Assembly: GCF_003471165.1 (NCBI RefSeq)
Contig: NZ_QRIL01000001.1
Coordinates: 291,608-355,607, forward strand
Direction of reading: 5' to 3'
Length of the DNA: 64,000 nucleotides
Source of the DNA: Ruminococcus sp. AM22-13
GTDB taxonomy: Bacteria; Bacillota; Clostridia; Lachnospirales; Lachnospiraceae
Shown one piece after another: positions 60,734 to 64,000 of the stretch. Numbering within the stretch: the stretch's first letter is position 1; every line of letters starts with the position of its first letter. The notes below the pieces were generated by a model. That model was not told where the DNA came from. It made no database searches and was given only the letters and a program-made list of their open reading frames with translations. A program made the position numbers and the translations under genes.

Positions 60734-62360
60734 TAATCTTCTCCTGGGACAGATCAACCTGCCTCAGTGCTTTTCTTACTGGCAGAATACATGCCGGAAC
60801 GACTGAAAGGCAATCAACTCCCATTTTCAGGAATTCTTCTGTCAGAGCAGTATCAGCTGCAAGTTCTCCACAGATACAGACACGTTTATTCTCCGCATGT
60901 CCCGCTTCAACGACCATTTTGATCATACGCAGTACTGCCGGATGATGGTCATTGTATTTATTTCTCAGCAACGGATTCTGTCTGTCCATCGCAAGCGTAT
61001 ACTGACTCAGGTCATTCGTTCCCAGACTGAGGAAATCCACTCTTCTGGCAAGTTCCCGGCTGATCATTACTGCAGCCGGTGTTTCGATCATAATGCCCGT
61101 CCTGATATTTTTATATGGAATTCCTTTCTCCTCCAGCCCCTGGACAACTTCCCGGATAATCGCCTCGATCTCATCCATCTCTTCCTCCGAAGTGATCATC
61201 GGATACATCAGCGCCAGATTTCCATAAGCACTTGCCCTGAAAATCGCACGAAGCTGTGCCTTAAACATCCTCTTTCTGTCAAGGCAGAGACGGATTCCTC
61301 TGTTTCCCATGATTGGATTCGTCTCATCAGGAATGTTCAGGTATTCTGCCTGTTTATCAGCTCCCAGGTCTGCAGTACGGATCACTGCCAGCCTGTCACC
61401 CATCGTCTCCGCAATTTTCTTATATGCCAGAAACAGTTCATTCTCACGAGGATAATTCTCTCTTCCAAGATACTGAAACTCACTTCGCAGAAGCCCAATT
61501 CCTGCAGCGCCATAATAAAGAACACTGTTTAAATCATCCATGTTTCCGATATTGGCATAGATTTCAATTCTTCTGCCATCTTTTGTAACATCTGGCTCCT
61601 CTCTTAATTTCAGGAGTTCTTCCCGTTCTTCCATATCGGCCTGCCTGCGGATCTCATATTCTTTTCTTACTTCTTCATCAGGATTAATATACAGACATCC
61701 TGTATATCCGTCCACAATCCCCTGTTGTCCATCCCATTCTGAATCCGTATCAATCTCAATCAATGCCGGAATATTCATGGTCTTTGCCAGAATCGCAGCA
61801 TGGGAAATATCGGAACCATGGTGTGTAACAATCGCCATCAGTTTATCTTTATCCATCTCCATCAGTTCCGTCGGCGTGATACTCTCTGTGACAAGAATCA
61901 CTGGCTCATCACCAAGATCGATTCTCGGGGAAATACCCCCAAGTTCACTGATCAGACGGTCTGAAATCTCACGTATATTTTCCAGCCTCTCCTTGATCGC
62001 AGGCTCCTCCAAAGTTCGAAAAGTAGAAACCATCTCATCTCTTGTAGTCATTACTGCATAGGCAGAATTTACTTTTTCATTCTTAATGATACTCTCAATC
62101 GCACGCTGGAAAGTCTTTCCATCCAGCAGATTCTTTTGCCGGAGAAAAAGTTCCGCCTGGGATTCCTGAATCGTGCAGTTTTTCTCATAAAGTTCCGTCA
62201 GCTGTTCCATCACTCTGGCACGCGCCTGGCGGAAAACATTCAGTTCTTCCCTGACATCTGTGATCTCATATTGACGTATCTGATATTCACTCTTGTGGTA
62301 ATAGAGTATTTTACCGATGGCAATTCCGGAAAATGCACCGGTTCCCTTGTAAATATCCAT
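60723..62360 (-). CDS. ptsI: PTS Enzyme I (phosphoenolpyruvate-protein phosphotransferase)
   Basis: 545 residues. Phospho-His motif HHGSDISHAAILAKTMNIPA (about 183-202), PEP-binding TIM barrel with GIGLLRSEFQYL, NPIMGNRGIRLCL, LSLGTNDLSQYTLAMDR and CGELAADT. It takes phosphate from PEP and hands it to HPr, feeding EIICBA (49751). AAGGAG precedes the ATG. Its neighbours (PotD-like protein upstream, DUF362 downstream) are unusual; no HPr gene is adjacent. Confidence 0.96.
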   Translation of the reverse strand: MDIYKGTGAFSGIAIGKILYYHKSEYQIRQYEITDVREELNVFRQARARVMEQLTELYEKNCTIQESQAELFLRQKNLLDGKTFQRAIESIIKNEKVNSAYAVMTTRDEMVSTFRTLEEPAIKERLENIREISDRLISELGGISPRIDLGDEPVILVTESITPTELMEMDKDKLMAIVTHHGSDISHAAILAKTMNIPALIEIDTDSEWDGQQGIVDGYTGCLYINPDEEVRKEYEIRRQADMEEREELLKLREEPDVTKDGRRIEIYANIGNMDDLNSVLYYGAAGIGLLRSEFQYLGRENYPRENELFLAYKKIAETMGDRLAVIRTADLGADKQAEYLNIPDETNPIMGNRGIRLCLDRKRMFKAQLRAIFRASAYGNLALMYPMITSEEEMDEIEAIIREVVQGLEEKGIPYKNIRTGIMIETPAAVMISRELARRVDFLSLGTNDLSQYTLAMDRQNPLLRNKYNDHHPAVLRMIKMVVEAGHAENKRVCICGELAADTALTEEFLKMGVDCLSVVPACILPVRKALRQVDLSQEKINEK

Positions 62361-62370
62361 GTTAAACTCC

Positions 62371-63405
62371 TTAGTCGCAGGCAGCCTTAAATTCAGTCCA
62401 GTTCTTCTGATACTGTGCGTCTGCGTCCTGGCTCACATTCTGGACGATCTCGCCCTTTGTAACGTCATCCGGAACAACAAGATCCGGATTTACCAGTTCA
62501 TCTGCTGCTTTATTTGTACTGTAATATCCGATATAATCTGTGCATTTTGCCGCAACTTCCGGCTGCATGATATAATCCATAAAGGAATATGCTGCATCCT
62601 TATCCGGTGCTTCACTTGGAATAAACATTCCCATAATTCCAAATCCGAGTCCTTCTTCCGGATATACTACCTTCAGGTCCGGGTTCTCTGCGAGAGCTGC
62701 CGTTACCTGAGAAGTATAAAGAAATGCAACACTTGCCTCTCCGTTAAGAAGTGCATTCTGTGTGTTGTCATCCTGAATCAGACGTACATTCGGAGCAAGC
62801 TCCAGAAGCTTCTCTCCTGTTTTCTTGATCACGTCTACGTCCTCTTCATTCATGCTCTCTCCCATGGAAAGCTGAGTGATACCATTAATCACACGATAAT
62901 TGGCAGTCAATGCAATGCTATCCTCCAGAGACGGATCCCAGAGATCTTTATATCCTTTAATATCAATATCTACCTGCTCCGGATCATAAACGATCAGAGG
63001 AATACCTGCTCCATACGGAACTGTGTATTCATCATCCGAGTCATAAAACTGTCCCTGATATAAAGGATTGATATTTCCGATATTCTCCAGAGAATCCTTA
63101 TCCAGTTTCTCAGCCAGTCCGTCTGCAATGGCAGTTTCCAGAATATAATCATCTGCGATTACAATATCGTAATCACCGCCTTTTGCCATGGAGAGTTTCT
63201 CAAGCATAGTTTCGTCCGTATCAAAGTTTGAATAGACAACCTTAACACCTGTCTCTTTTTCAAAATCGTCCAGAACTTCCTGTGGGAACATTCCTTCCCA
63301 TGTAAAAAGTACAAGTTCTTTATCATCTCCTGCATCCTTAAATCCGGTAAATACAGATCCGGCCATTAATGCACACATTACTACTGCAAGTACTCTTTTT
63401 TTCAT
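62371..63405 (-). CDS. potD: PotD-like polyamine-type substrate-binding protein 1
   Basis: 344 residues of the spermidine/putrescine-binding family: LVLFTWEGMFPQEVLDDFEK, DYDIVIADDYILE, VPYGAGIPLIVYDPE, and MDYIMQPEVAAKCTDYIGY. The N-terminus is a signal peptide, but the lipobox position reads SVFTGFKD with Phe where the lipid-anchored Cys is expected. The protein may thus be released rather than lipidated. Ligand not determined. GGGAG precedes the ATG. Directly upstream of ptsI (10-bp gap). Confidence 0.88.
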   Translation of the reverse strand: MKKRVLAVVMCALMAGSVFTGFKDAGDDKELVLFTWEGMFPQEVLDDFEKETGVKVVYSNFDTDETMLEKLSMAKGGDYDIVIADDYILETAIADGLAEKLDKDSLENIGNINPLYQGQFYDSDDEYTVPYGAGIPLIVYDPEQVDIDIKGYKDLWDPSLEDSIALTANYRVINGITQLSMGESMNEEDVDVIKKTGEKLLELAPNVRLIQDDNTQNALLNGEASVAFLYTSQVTAALAENPDLKVVYPEEGLGFGIMGMFIPSEAPDKDAAYSFMDYIMQPEVAAKCTDYIGYYSTNKAADELVNPDLVVPDDVTKGEIVQNVSQDADAQYQKNWTEFKAACD

Positions 63406-63449
63406 AAACAGTCTCCCTTCTTATGTCCTGCATTGTTGTCTGTAGCAGC

Positions 63450-63483
63450 CACTGTCCGCCTTCCACTGTCCGCCTTCCACTGT
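63450..63483. repeat. 14-bp tandem repeat
   Basis: CACTGTCCGCCTTC at 63450-63463 and 63464-63477, then CACTGT. It lies between the two PotD-like genes. Confidence 0.85.
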
Positions 63484-63508
63484 ATCGGCAGACAGCGGCT
63501 ATCCTTTT

Positions 63509-64000
63509 TTACTTTGCTTTTACTTTTGTCCAGAGTTCTGCAAATTTCTGCTTGATCTTTGGTTGCTGGTAAGCAAAGATTTCGTTATTCGGGTTGGTTG
63601 TATCCGGAATATAAGAACTGATTCCGGCATAGTCCCCCTCCTTCATTGTTTCAAAAGCACTCTTCACTGTAGAAGTATACCCTACTTCTTCCGTATTGGA
63701 AAGAGCAGATTTATCACTGATCATAAAATTGATGAATTCATGGGCAAGCTGTACCTCACTACAGTCCTTTGTGATAACCATTGCATCATACCATCTGTTG
63801 GTTCCCTGTTCCGGTGTAAAGTAGTCCAGATTCGGGTTTTCGCTGATAATGTACGATGCGTCTCCGGAGTACACAACTGCCAACGCTTTGTTTCCTGAAA
63901 TCATGTTGTCGATCACATCATCCCCTGCATAGATCGGATCCATGGTATCACGCTGATCAATCAGCCACTGATAAGCCTCCTCAATCTCAGCTTCATTTGT
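63509..64000 (-). CDS. PotD-like substrate-binding protein 2 (partial, 5' end outside window)
   Basis: The visible 163 residues are the C-terminal half of a polyamine-type binding protein: YAGDDVIDNMISGNKALAVV, PEQGTNRWYDAMVITKDC, AHEFINFMISDKSAL, ending QKFAELWTKVKAK. Reading continues upstream of residue MDP to the window edge, so the start is not seen. It differs in sequence from copy 1 next to it. The rest of the transporter (ATPase, permeases) is probably to the right of the window. Confidence 0.88.
   Translation of the reverse strand, partial: TNEAEIEEAYQWLIDQRDTMDPIYAGDDVIDNMISGNKALAVVYSGDASYIISENPNLDYFTPEQGTNRWYDAMVITKDCSEVQLAHEFINFMISDKSALSNTEEVGYTSTVKSAFETMKEGDYAGISSYIPDTTNPNNEIFAYQQPKIKQKFAELWTKVKAK

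Noticed and set aside
62359..63063. A 234-codon open frame on the plus strand
   Set aside because: Antisense to the PotD-like gene; no protein family character.

Overview
The window looks like a chromosome segment of a Gram-positive, low-GC, anaerobic gut Firmicute, most likely a Lachnospiraceae member (Blautia/Dorea/Mediterraneibacter-like). The evidence is Shine-Dalgarno motifs of the AGGAGG type, sigma-A promoters with 17-bp spacers, PPi-linked glycolysis enzymes (pyruvate phosphate dikinase and a PPi-type phosphofructokinase), lineage-typical families (DUF362 ferredoxin proteins, a DUF6465-like helical protein, a DUF4317-like protein, DUF975) and several palindromic intergenic repeats. 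The genus is inference. No rRNA, CRISPR array or prophage was seen; there is one tRNA (Arg, anticodon CCG).

Layout. 0-6 kb: a partial RluF-type pseudouridine synthase with an apparently leaderless promoter, a secreted NodB deacetylase with choline-binding-type repeats, a membrane-anchored SH3 protein, tRNA-Arg, and an NhaC-family transporter behind a clear lysine riboswitch (so probably LysW). 6-12 kb: a three-subunit molybdenum hydroxylase of the xanthine dehydrogenase family, translationally coupled to two polytopic membrane proteins. Its leader contains an apparently undescribed structured RNA with two hairpins whose loops are complementary over 7 nt. 12-15 kb: cytidylate-kinase-like protein, DUF362 protein, four-helix protein, IS3 remnant.

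15-35 kb is the accessory core. An NHLM-type peptide export system (HlyD-like protein, C39 peptidase ABC, second ABC) lies divergent to a 59-codon double-glycine peptide gene (20432-20611). Next come PAP2, DUF975, ECF sigma and lipoprotein genes, then an AgrC/LytTR-type two-component system (24.1-26.2 kb). After that is a seven-gene operon (26.2-34.4 kb) encoding a secreted acidic protein, a STAS protein, a GH3-family acyl-amide synthetase, two ATP-grasp ligases and a heterodimeric ABC exporter. About 120 bp of promoter DNA with a 20-bp-period direct repeat is duplicated upstream of the two-component system and upstream of this operon, suggesting one regulon. I consider the operon the best candidate for an undescribed biosynthesis/export system. 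An internally deleted IS4-type element borders it.

35-49 kb: TspO, PAP2, MATE exporter, MacB/FtsX-type ABC transporter, alcohol and aldehyde dehydrogenases, GlcT-type antiterminator, DUF4317-like protein, HipA-like kinase with a small partner. 49-64 kb: central carbon functions, namely PTS EIICBA behind a RAT/terminator (the GlcT target), PPDK, PPi-PFK, aldose epimerase, homocysteine methyltransferase, DUF362 ferredoxin, PTS Enzyme I and two PotD-like binding proteins (the last one partial).

Several intergenic palindromic elements (714-837, 3825-3884, 37115-37189, 42826-43041, 52287-52452) have MITE-like or structured-RNA character and do not behave as simple terminators.
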